From Actinomycetospora sp. NBRC 106375 (GTDB taxonomy: Bacteria; Actinomycetota; Actinomycetes; Mycobacteriales; Pseudonocardiaceae), in contig NZ_BSTS01000001.1 of assembly GCF_030269665.1 (NCBI RefSeq), positions 558,001 through 622,000 of the forward strand: a stretch of DNA of 64,000 nt. Direction: 5' to 3'. The stretch's first letter is position 1, and the number at the start of each line of letters is the position of its first letter. The notes under the pieces are model-generated. The model ran no database searches, was not told the origin of the DNA, and saw only the letters and a list, made by a program, of their open reading frames with translations. Positions 40,520-48,338 of the stretch are shown here, one piece after another. The position numbers and the translations under genes are program-made.

Positions 40520-41704
40520 ATGGCCCTGGACGGCGGCATCCTCGCCGGTCTCGTGCGCCCCGGGGCGCGCATCGCGCTCGCCGACGGCTGCGGCAGCCCG
40601 CGTGCGGCCTACCCGCTGCTCTCCGCGCTCGCCCGGGAGCGGGGCGACCTGCGCCTGGTCACCGGCTGGCTGCCCGGGCCCGCCAACGGCCTCGACCTCG
40701 CCGCCTTCGCCGACGCCCGCACCGTGATGCCCGGCTGGGGCCTGCGCGCGGCCGCGGAGGCCGGGCACGTGCACGCCGTGCCGGCGCGCCTGTCCGCGGT
40801 GCCGGCGCTGGTCGCCGGGCCGCTGCGCCCCGACGTGCTCGTGGTCGCCGCCGCGCCGGGCCCGGTCGGTCCGGTGCTCGGCGCCGAGGTGTCGTGGATC
40901 CGCGCGGTGGTCGACCTCGGGGTCCCGCTGGCCGTCGTCCTCGATCCCGCCCTGCCCCGCGCGGCGGCCGGCCCGCCGCTGCCCGACGAGCAGGTCTTCG
41001 TCCTCGGCGAGGAGGCGACCGGACCGCACGCCCCGACGCCGCCGCCCGCGCCCAGCCCGGAGCACGAGGCGATCGGGCGCCACGTCGCGGGCCTGCTCGC
41101 CGACGGGGTCCGCCTGCAGTGGGCGCCCGGTCAGCTCGGCGAGGCCGTCGTGGGCGCGGTGCGGGCCGCCGGGATCCGGGTGCACGCGGACTCCGGCCTG
41201 CTCGGTGACGGGGTCGTCGCCCTCGACGAGGCCGGGCTCCTGCTCTCCGACCCCGTCGCGACCTACCTCGTCGGCAGCCCGGCGCTCTACGCCTGGGCCG
41301 ACGCCCGGGGCCGCGCCGGGCACCCCGTCGTCCACCGCATCGAGCACACCCACGAGCCCGCGCGCCTCGCCGCGGACCCGCCCCTGGTGTCGGTGAACAC
41401 GGCCGTGGAGATCGACCTCGACGGCCAGGTGAACGTCGAGGGCACCGCGACCGCGCTGGTCGGCGGCATCGGTGGGCACCCGGACTACGCCGCGGCCGCC
41501 GCCAGATCGGCGCGCGGTCTCTCGGTCGTCGCCCTGGCCTCGCAGCACCGGGGACGCTCGACCCGCGTCGACCGGCTCTCCCGTCCGGTGACGACGGCCG
41601 CCCACGATGTCGACGTCGTCGTCACCGAGCACGGGCACGCCGACCTGCGCGGGCTCGACCGCGACGAGCGCCGTCGCGCGCTCGACGGGCTGTTCCCGGG
41701 CTGA
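40520..41704 (+). CDS. Acetyl-CoA hydrolase/CoA-transferase family protein
   Basis: A 394-residue member of the AcetylCoA_hydro family. VNTAVEIDLDGQVNVE carries the Glu that forms the glutamyl-CoA intermediate, followed by GGIGGHPDYAAAAARS and the VVVTEHGHADLRGL end. It likely transfers CoA between acetate and a short acid such as butyrate or 4-hydroxybutyrate. It follows the acyl-CoA dehydrogenase in one operon. The N-terminal half is shorter and more Pro/Ala-rich than usual. Confidence 0.78.
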   Translation: MALDGGILAGLVRPGARIALADGCGSPRAAYPLLSALARERGDLRLVTGWLPGPANGLDLAAFADARTVMPGWGLRAAAEAGHVHAVPARLSAVPALVAGPLRPDVLVVAAAPGPVGPVLGAEVSWIRAVVDLGVPLAVVLDPALPRAAAGPPLPDEQVFVLGEEATGPHAPTPPPAPSPEHEAIGRHVAGLLADGVRLQWAPGQLGEAVVGAVRAAGIRVHADSGLLGDGVVALDEAGLLLSDPVATYLVGSPALYAWADARGRAGHPVVHRIEHTHEPARLAADPPLVSVNTAVEIDLDGQVNVEGTATALVGGIGGHPDYAAAAARSARGLSVVALASQHRGRSTRVDRLSRPVTTAAHDVDVVVTEHGHADLRGLDRDERRRALDGLFPG

Positions 41705-41828
41705 GCGCGCCCGGCGTCCGAGGAGCTTCCCTGGACGATCCATCACGGTCCGGCAACCTGAGCCGCCTAGGGTGGGTACGCCCGCACGACAGCACCCGTT
41801 CATCCCGCCGACCCCGCGAGGACATCCC

Positions 41829-42218
41829 ATGGCCGACGGCACCGCCGGATCCCCGACCGCCTCCCGCGCGCACCTCGCGGCCGTGCCCGACGGCACGGCG
41901 GCGACGGTGACGCAGACCCCGCCCCTGCCCTCGGAGACCGCGCCGGAGCCGGAGCAGGCGCCCGACCTGCTCGCGGCGCTCGACCGCGGCGACGAGGAGG
42001 CGGTGAAGCTCTGGGTGCGCGCGCACACTCCCGAGGCCGGGAGCCTCGTGCTCTACGCGCTGTACGCCGGAGCCGGGATCCTCGGTCTCGTCGAGTGGCC
42101 GTCGGTCCTGCTCGCGGTGCTCGGCCAGCTGGTGGTCGACCGCCGCTTCGGCGGTGTCGAGGCCCTCGCCGCGGAACTGCGCCGCCGCGTCGACAGCGCC
42201 GTGGCCGCGCGGGCGTAG
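41829..42218 (+). CDS. Small protein of unknown function with hydrophobic C-terminal half
   Basis: A 129-residue protein from ATG 41829: a disordered Ala/Pro/Thr-rich first half and a helical second half with GSLVLYALYAGAGILGLVEWPSV-like hydrophobic stretches and a basic end. Probably membrane-associated. A TAGGGT hexamer at 41769 suggests its own promoter. No family recognised. It ends 4 bp from the convergent csoR. Confidence 0.55.
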   Translation: MADGTAGSPTASRAHLAAVPDGTAATVTQTPPLPSETAPEPEQAPDLLAALDRGDEEAVKLWVRAHTPEAGSLVLYALYAGAGILGLVEWPSVLLAVLGQLVVDRRFGGVEALAAELRRRVDSAVAARA

Positions 42219-42222
42219 GAGC

Positions 42223-42531
42223 TCACGACCGGACGAGGCGGGCGATGGCCGCCGAGGCCTCCTGGACCTTCTCGGCGGCCTCCGCGTCGCCCGCCTTCGC
42301 CGCGTCGACCACGCAGCCGCCCATGTGCTCCTCGAGCAGGCCGAGCGCCACGTTCTGCAGCGCCCGCGTCGCCGCGGAGACCTGCGTGAGCACGTCGATG
42401 CAGTACTTGTCGTCCTCGATCATCCGGGCGATGCCGCGGACCTGGCCCTCGATGCGGCGCAGTCGCCGCAGGTGGTCGTCCTTGTTCCCGGCGTAGCCGT
42501 AGCCGTGCTCGGGTGCCTGCTCCGTCTCCAT
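42223..42531 (-). CDS. csoR: CsoR family copper-sensing repressor
   Basis: A 102-residue all-helical DUF156 protein. The Cu(I) ligand set is complete: C44 (DKYCIDV), H69 and C73 (EEHMGGC), which is the CsoR and not the nickel (RcnR) pattern. It releases DNA when copper binds. GGGAGG precedes the ATG. The TACCCC-CTA-GGGGTA palindrome in front of copA at 44496 is its probable operator; the beta-lactamase-fold gene lies between. Confidence 0.9.
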   Translation of the reverse strand: METEQAPEHGYGYAGNKDDHLRRLRRIEGQVRGIARMIEDDKYCIDVLTQVSAATRALQNVALGLLEEHMGGCVVDAAKAGDAEAAEKVQEASAAIARLVRS

Positions 42532-42561
42532 GACCCTCCCGAAGCCGCCTCCCCGGTCACG

Positions 42562-44421
42562 TTACCCGGCGCGGGCGGCGTCCCCGAGGTCCCGACGGAC
42601 GGAGGAGGCGGCGGCGTCGACCACCTGGCGGGCCGCGTCGTACCCGGGCGGCTCGTCGGTCAGCACCGCGACGAGGAAGCGCCCGTCGAGGACGGCGACC
42701 GAGTGCAGGTTGGCCCGCGAGCCCAGGCAGCACAGCCAGCCCTGCTTGACCGGCACGTGGGTGCCGTCGAGGAAGCCGAAGCCCTGATCGAACCCGTCGC
42801 CGGCGATGCGCTGCGCCTGGGACATGGTGCCCAGCAGCAGGTCGCGGTCGGGGGCGGGCAAGTCGACCTGGATGTGGCGCAGCAGCTTCACCATGTCGCG
42901 CGCCGAGGTCTGCACCTCGCCCCACTGGGACGTGTCGTCCGGCGCGGTCGTGTCCTCCAGGCCGACCGAGCGGGAGACGCGGGTGATCGCGCTCGGCCCG
43001 TCGTACTGGGTCCAGAGCGCGTTCATGGCCGGATCGCTGCTGACGGTGAGCGCGGCGTGGAGCAGGCGCAGGTCGCGGTCGCCGAGGGTCAGCTCGCCGT
43101 CGCGCTGGCGCTGCAGCATGTCGACGGCCACGAAGAGCTTCGCCAGCGACGCTGTGTAGAAGGTCTCGTCCGGGTTCGACCCCGGGGCGACGTCACCGGT
43201 CGCGGCGTCCCCGACGGCGACGCTGAGGTTGAAGCCGTCGCGCGCCCCCGCCTGCTCCGCCTGCGAGACGGCGCCCGCGAGGTCGACCTCCGGGGCGCTC
43301 GGCTGGGCGGGCGGGGCCAGGTGCTCGGTCCCGCTCGTCGGCAGGTTCAGCGCGCGGGCCGACGCGGCCAGCGGGTTGGCGGGTGCCCCGTTGAGCGTCT
43401 CGATCGTGATCAGCGTGCCGGCCATGAGCGCGCCGACGACCGCCGCGCCCACGCCCAGCGGAAGCCCCCGGTTGCGACGCGGCTCGCTGTCGGCCGGGGC
43501 CTGGCGGCGGGCGGCGCGGTTCGGCGGCGGGGCCTGCGACCGGCTCGCGGCCCGGCCGCCCGCGCGGTGCGACGAGCGCTCCGGAGCGGTGACGCGACTC
43601 GCCGGGGCCGGCCGGGACGTCGTCCCCCGCTCGCCCGGGGCGCGCCGCGTGCCCGTGGTCGCCCCCGGGCGCTCGGCGCCGGCCCGTGAGGCGCGACGGG
43701 CGGCGGCGCGGTCGCTCGTGCCGCCCTCGGCGCGGTCGGCACGGTCGGTTCGGTCGGCGGACGGCGGCGTGGAGCAACGCGCCGCCGACGGCTCGTCCCC
43801 GCCGGCCGGGCCGGGACGGGTCGCGGGACGCGCGACGACGCCGGTCCCCCGGGGAGGGCTCGCGGGCGGTGGCACCGGGCCGCGGGGCGGCACACCACCG
43901 GCGGGGCGACCGGGCGGCGGGGGTGCCGGAGGCGCCGGAGGCGCGGCGCCGGCGGGCGCGAGGCCCGGAGGAGGTGGCGGGACGCGCTCGGGGTGCCCGG
44001 GGCCGGGCGGGCGTCCCGGCGGGGCGTCCCGGCGAGGGGCTCCGGGGTGGGACCCGGTGTGGGCGCCGGTGCGCGGGCCGGGAGGTCCGGGGTACGCCCC
44101 GGTCGGCGGCCCCGGGTAGACCCCGGTGTGCGTCCCCCGGTGGGCGCCGGTCTGCGGGCTCGGGTACGCCCCGGTCGGCGGCCCCGGGTGGGCGCCCGTG
44201 CGCGTTCCCGGGTAGCCCCCGGTGTGCGCTCCCGTGTGTGCTCCGGTCCGGGGCGGGGCGCTGAGCAGGCCCACGCCGCCGCCGGCAGCGGGCGCGTCGA
44301 CCTCTCCGACCGGCGCGCGGTGGCGTGCCGGTGCGGCGACGGGCCCGGCGGAGCCGGGCGGGCGGGGATGTCCCGATGGTCCGTCCGGCCCCGACCGCGG
44401 CGGCGGCCGGTGCGAGGTCAC
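42562..44421 (-). CDS. Membrane-anchored beta-lactamase-fold serine hydrolase with long Pro/Gly-rich tail
   Basis: A 619-residue protein from GTG 44421. Residues about 1-340 are Pro/Gly/Arg-rich and disordered, with TGAHPG/TGAYPG-like repeats. One helix follows (LGVGAAVVGALMAGTLI). The class-A-like domain has SxxK as S425-L-A-K428; the SDN position reads SDP and KTG reads KQG. The fold fits a penicillin-recognising enzyme, but the altered motifs argue against a normal beta-lactamase. It shares the region upstream of copA and may be cotranscribed with csoR, 30 bp downstream. Confidence 0.72.
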   Translation of the reverse strand: MTSHRPPPRSGPDGPSGHPRPPGSAGPVAAPARHRAPVGEVDAPAAGGGVGLLSAPPRTGAHTGAHTGGYPGTRTGAHPGPPTGAYPSPQTGAHRGTHTGVYPGPPTGAYPGPPGPRTGAHTGSHPGAPRRDAPPGRPPGPGHPERVPPPPPGLAPAGAAPPAPPAPPPPGRPAGGVPPRGPVPPPASPPRGTGVVARPATRPGPAGGDEPSAARCSTPPSADRTDRADRAEGGTSDRAAARRASRAGAERPGATTGTRRAPGERGTTSRPAPASRVTAPERSSHRAGGRAASRSQAPPPNRAARRQAPADSEPRRNRGLPLGVGAAVVGALMAGTLITIETLNGAPANPLAASARALNLPTSGTEHLAPPAQPSAPEVDLAGAVSQAEQAGARDGFNLSVAVGDAATGDVAPGSNPDETFYTASLAKLFVAVDMLQRQRDGELTLGDRDLRLLHAALTVSSDPAMNALWTQYDGPSAITRVSRSVGLEDTTAPDDTSQWGEVQTSARDMVKLLRHIQVDLPAPDRDLLLGTMSQAQRIAGDGFDQGFGFLDGTHVPVKQGWLCCLGSRANLHSVAVLDGRFLVAVLTDEPPGYDAARQVVDAAASSVRRDLGDAARAG

Positions 44422-44485
44422 GAAACAATCACACCACTTCGCTCCGCGTGACCGACGACCCACCCGTCCGCCACGCCGTGGCGGT

Positions 44486-44514
44486 TTGACAGCCATACCC
44501 CCTAGGGGTACTAA
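44486..44514 (+). promoter_or_regulatory. copA promoter with CsoR operator in the spacer
   Basis: TTGACA (44486-44491) and TACTAA (44509-44514) are spaced by exactly 17 bp. The perfect palindrome TACCCC-CTA-GGGGTA (44496-44510) fills the spacer and touches the -10. This is the form of known CsoR boxes, so bound CsoR would block polymerase. A GGGAGGAG leader then leads to the ATG at 44538. Confidence 0.8.
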
Positions 44515-44537
44515 CGGGGAGGAGAGAGGGAGGCCGC

Positions 44538-46862
44538 ATGACCGCACCGCCCGCGTCGCCCACGCCGGCGTCCGACACCGAGCGCGCCGGGACCGCAGGC
44601 GCGACGGCGGACACCGGCCGCGTCGAGCTGGCGATCACCGGGATGACCTGCGCCTCCTGCGCCGCCCGCATCGAGAAGCGCCTCAACAAGGTCGACGGCG
44701 TCGCGGCGGGGGTCAACTTCGCGACCGGCACGGCCTGGGTCGACCGCACCGGGCCCGTCGATCCCGCGGAGCTCGTCGCGGCGGTCGAGAAGCTCGGTTA
44801 CGGCGCGTCGGTCCCGGGGCCCGCCGTCCCGGGCGGCAGCGAGGAGCACCCGGCGGACGGCCCCGCCGACGTCCTGCGGCGGCGCCTGCTCGTGAGCGTG
44901 GCCCTGACGCTGCCCGTGATCGTGCTGGCCATGGTGCCGCCCTGGCAGTTCACGAACTGGCAGTGGCTCTCGGCGATCCTCGCCGCCCCCGTGGTGGTGT
45001 GGGGCGGGCAGGACATCCACCGGGCGACCTGGACCAACCTGCGCCACGGCGCCGCGACCATGGACACCCTGGTCTCGGTGGGCACGCTGGCCGCGCTCGG
45101 CTGGTCGTTCTACGCCCTCTTCCTCGGCGGCGCGGGCATGCCGGGCATGACCCACGAGCTCTCGCTGACCGCCGCCGGCGGCCCCGACGCCATCTACCTC
45201 GAGGCCGCCGCCGGCGTCACGACCTTCGTGCTGGCCGGCCGGTACTTCGAGGCCCGCGCGCGGCGCCGCGCCGGCGACGCCCTGCGGGCCCTGCTCGACC
45301 TCGGCGCGAAGGACGTCGCCGTCCGCCGCGACGGGCGCGAGGAACGCATCCCGGTCGAGCGGCTGGCGCTCGGCGACGAGTTCGTCGTGCGGCCCGGCGA
45401 GACGGTGGCGACCGACGGTGTCGTCGTCGAGGGGCGCTCCGCGATCGACGCGAGCGCGATGACCGGCGAGTCGGTGCCGGTGGACGTCGAGCCCGGCGAC
45501 GAGGTCAGCGGGGCGACGGTCGCGGTCGGCGGGCGCCTCGTGGTGCGCGCGACCGCGGTCGGCGCCGACACGCGCCTCGCCCGCATCGCGCGCCGCGTGG
45601 CGGAGGCGCAGAACGGCAAGGCCGCCGTCCAGGCGCTGGCCGACCGCGTGTCCGCGGTGTTCGTGCCGATCGTCATCGTGCTCGCGCTCGGCACGCTCGC
45701 GGTCTGGCTGCTCGTCGGCGCGGGCGCCTCGGCCGCGTTCACCGCCGCGGTCGCGGTCCTCATCATCGCCTGCCCGTGCGCGCTCGGGCTCGCGACGCCG
45801 ACCGCGCTGATGGTCGGCACCGGGCGCGGCGCCCAGCTCGGCATCCTGCTGCGCGGGCCCGAGGTGCTCGAGTCCACGCGCCGCGTCGACACCGTCGTCC
45901 TCGACAAGACCGGCACCGTCACCACCGGCGAGATGCGCCTCACCGGCGTCACCCCGCTCGCCGGTTTCGACGGGAGCGACCTGCTGCGCCGCGCGGGCGC
46001 CCTCGAGGACGCGCTGACCCACCCGGTCGCCCGCGCCGTCGCCGACGCCGCCCGCGAGCGGCTCCCCGAGCTCCGGGGGGACCTCCCCGCGGCCGTCGAC
46101 GTCGCCGCCCGCGACGGGCTCGGCGTCACCGGCACCGTCGAGGGGCGCGCGGTCGTCGTGGGGCGGCTCCGGCTGCTCGACGAGCTCGGCGTCCCGACCG
46201 ACGCGCTGCGCGAGGCCGTCGCCGAGGTCGAGGCCGGCGGGTCGACCCCGGTCGTCGTGGCCTGGGCCGACCCCGGGGATGCCCCGGAGGTGCGGGGTGT
46301 CCTGGCCGTCGCCGACACCGTGCGCGACAGCTCCGCCGGCGCGATCGTGGCGCTGCACGGGATGGGGCTGCGCACCGTCCTGCTCACCGGCGACCACGAG
46401 ACCGTCGCGCGCGCCGTCGCCGACGAGGTCGGCATCCCGACCGTGATCGCCGGGGTGCTGCCCGAGCAGAAGGCCGACGAGGTCGCCCGTCTGCAGGACG
46501 CCGGCGCGGTGGTCGCCATGGTCGGCGACGGGGTCAACGACGCCGCCGCGCTCGCCCGCGCCGACCTGGGCCTGGCGATGGGCACCGGCTCGGACGCCGC
46601 CATCGAGGCCGGCGACCTCACGCTCGTGCGCGGCGACCTGCGCGTCGTCCCCGATGCCCTGCGCCTCGCCCGGCGCACCCTGCGCACCATCGAGGGCAAC
46701 CTGTTCTGGGCGTTCGCCTACAACGTCGCCGCCCTGCCGCTGGCGGCCCTCGGCCTGCTCAACCCCGTGCTCGCCGGCGCCGCGATGGCGTTCTCCAGCG
46801 TGTTCGTCGTGGCCAACAGCCTGCGCCTGCGCCGCTTCACCCCCGCCGGGGAGAGCCGATGA
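44538..46862 (+). CDS. copA: Copper-exporting P1B-type ATPase (CopA)
   Basis: A 774-residue P-type ATPase. One N-terminal heavy-metal domain has GMTCASC (C38, C41); the transmembrane metal site is CPC at 412-414 (ACPCALGLATP); the phosphorylated Asp is D456 in DKTGTVT; HP appears in LTHPVARA and GDGVNDAAAL completes the hinge. It pumps Cu(I) out of the cell. The stop overlaps the DUF4396 start (ATGA). Induction by copper through CsoR is strongly suggested. Confidence 0.95.
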   Translation: MTAPPASPTPASDTERAGTAGATADTGRVELAITGMTCASCAARIEKRLNKVDGVAAGVNFATGTAWVDRTGPVDPAELVAAVEKLGYGASVPGPAVPGGSEEHPADGPADVLRRRLLVSVALTLPVIVLAMVPPWQFTNWQWLSAILAAPVVVWGGQDIHRATWTNLRHGAATMDTLVSVGTLAALGWSFYALFLGGAGMPGMTHELSLTAAGGPDAIYLEAAAGVTTFVLAGRYFEARARRRAGDALRALLDLGAKDVAVRRDGREERIPVERLALGDEFVVRPGETVATDGVVVEGRSAIDASAMTGESVPVDVEPGDEVSGATVAVGGRLVVRATAVGADTRLARIARRVAEAQNGKAAVQALADRVSAVFVPIVIVLALGTLAVWLLVGAGASAAFTAAVAVLIIACPCALGLATPTALMVGTGRGAQLGILLRGPEVLESTRRVDTVVLDKTGTVTTGEMRLTGVTPLAGFDGSDLLRRAGALEDALTHPVARAVADAARERLPELRGDLPAAVDVAARDGLGVTGTVEGRAVVVGRLRLLDELGVPTDALREAVAEVEAGGSTPVVVAWADPGDAPEVRGVLAVADTVRDSSAGAIVALHGMGLRTVLLTGDHETVARAVADEVGIPTVIAGVLPEQKADEVARLQDAGAVVAMVGDGVNDAAALARADLGLAMGTGSDAAIEAGDLTLVRGDLRVVPDALRLARRTLRTIEGNLFWAFAYNVAALPLAALGLLNPVLAGAAMAFSSVFVVANSLRLRRFTPAGESR

Positions 46863-47317
46863 GCTGGCGCGACGTCCCCTGGTCGGCCGCCGCCCAGGCC
46901 ACCGCCCACTGCCTCACCGGCTGCGCGATCGGCGAGGTCCTCGGCATGGTCATCGGGACGGCCGCTTCGCTCTCCACCGCCGTCACGGTCGTGCTGTCGA
47001 TCGTGCTGGCGTTCGTCTTCGGCTACGCGCTCACCATGCGCGGCGTCCTGCGTGCCGGCGCGGACCTGCGCACGGCGCTGCGCGTCGCCCTCGCCGCGGA
47101 CACGGTCTCGATCGCCGTGATGGAGGTCGTCGACAACGGCGTCGTCCTCGCCGTGCCCGGCGCGATGGACGCCGGCCTCGGCTCGGTGCTGTTCTGGGCG
47201 TCGCTGGCCGTCTCGCTCGCGATCGCGTTCGTCGTCACGACGCCGGTCAACCGCTTCATGATCAGCCGCGGACGGGGCCACGCCGTCGCGCACGCGTACC
47301 ACCACGCGGATCACTAG
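46859..47317 (+). CDS. DUF4396 membrane protein coupled to copA
   Basis: A 152-residue protein with four helices. Its first helix, TAHCLTGCAIGEVLGMVIG, is the DUF4396 hallmark with His and two Cys able to bind metal, and the C-terminus HAVAHAYHHADH is His-rich. The 4-bp overlap with copA suggests a role in copper handling, such as a metallochaperone-like or export partner, but the family has no established function. Confidence 0.8.
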   Translation: MSWRDVPWSAAAQATAHCLTGCAIGEVLGMVIGTAASLSTAVTVVLSIVLAFVFGYALTMRGVLRAGADLRTALRVALAADTVSIAVMEVVDNGVVLAVPGAMDAGLGSVLFWASLAVSLAIAFVVTTPVNRFMISRGRGHAVAHAYHHADH

Positions 47318-47320
47318 CCT
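47315..47320 (+). promoter_or_regulatory. -10 element TAGCCT, leaderless promoter of the aminotransferase gene
   Basis: The TAG of this hexamer is also the stop codon of the DUF4396 gene. CGCGGGC (7 nt) separates it from the GTG at 47328. Confidence 0.45.
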
Positions 47321-47327
47321 CGCGGGC

Positions 47328-48338
47328 GTGCGCCACGCCTTCGGCACGACGTTCGACGTCGAGGACATCTACCTCAACACCCCCTCGATCGGGGTCCCGC
47401 CCGGGCCGGTGGTGGACGCGGTGTCCGCCGCGGTCACCGCGTGGGGCCGGGCGGAGACCTCGGCGCCGGGGTTCGACGGCGTCGTCGCCACGGGACGGGA
47501 GGCGTTCGCGCGGCTCGTCGGCGTGCCCGTGTCCTCGGTGGCGCTGGGCACCGTGGTGTCGGGCATGGTCGGGCTGATCGCGACCTCGCTGCCCGCCGGG
47601 TCGCGCGTGCTCACCGCCGACCGCGAGTTCACCTCGGTGAGCTTCCCGTTCGCCGCCGCCGGGCACGATGTCGTCGAGGTGCCCCTCGAGGAGCTGCCCG
47701 AGCGCGCCCGCGCCGCCGACGTCGTCGCCGTCAGCGTGGTGGCCTCCGCGGACGGGGCGCTGCTCGATCTCGCGGCCCTGCGGGCCGAGGTCGGTCCGGA
47801 CACGCTCGTCGTCCTCGACGCGACCCAGTCGCTGGGCTGGCTCCCCGCCGACCTCGCGTGGGCCGACGCCGTGGTGGCCGGCGGCTACAAGTGGCTGCTC
47901 GCCCCGCGCGGCGCGGCGTGGATGGCGCTCTCGGACCGGCTCGCCGAGCGCCTCACCCCCGCCCTCGCCGGCTGGTACGCCGGGGGCTGGGACGCGATCT
48001 ACGGCCTGCCCCTGCGCCTCCACGACGACGCGCGGCGCTTCGACCTCTCCCCCGTCTGGCTCGCGCACGTCGGCGCCGCGGTCGCCCTGCCCTGGCTCGC
48101 GTCGCTCGACGCCGCCGCGGTGCACGATCACGCCGTCGGGCTCGCGAACCGCGTGCGCACGGGGCTCGGGCTGCCACCGGGCGAGTCCGCGATCGTCTCG
48201 GTGCGCCACGACGGCGCGGTCAACCGCCTCGCCGCCGCCGGCGTGCGCGCGGCGGTCCGCGACGGCGCCGCGCGCCTGGGCTTCCACCTGCACAACGCCG
48301 ACGCCGACGCCGACGCGGTGCTCGAGGCGCTCGCCTAG
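47328..48338 (+). CDS. Class V aminotransferase-fold PLP enzyme
   Basis: A 336-residue fold-type I enzyme. The PLP lysine lies in VVAGGYKWLLAPRG, preceded by the Asp/His-type DATQSLGW. NTPSIGVPPGPVV at the start is typical of the kynureninase/isopenicillin-N epimerase-like branch. It may act as an epimerase, desulfurase or lyase; the substrate is unknown. Its TAG overlaps the convergent exporter stop within CTAG. Confidence 0.8.
   Translation: MRHAFGTTFDVEDIYLNTPSIGVPPGPVVDAVSAAVTAWGRAETSAPGFDGVVATGREAFARLVGVPVSSVALGTVVSGMVGLIATSLPAGSRVLTADREFTSVSFPFAAAGHDVVEVPLEELPERARAADVVAVSVVASADGALLDLAALRAEVGPDTLVVLDATQSLGWLPADLAWADAVVAGGYKWLLAPRGAAWMALSDRLAERLTPALAGWYAGGWDAIYGLPLRLHDDARRFDLSPVWLAHVGAAVALPWLASLDAAAVHDHAVGLANRVRTGLGLPPGESAIVSVRHDGAVNRLAAAGVRAAVRDGAARLGFHLHNADADADAVLEALA

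Noticed and set aside
44538-46862. Mobile copper-resistance island
   Set aside because: No transposase, integrase or direct repeats flank the module and base composition matches the surroundings.
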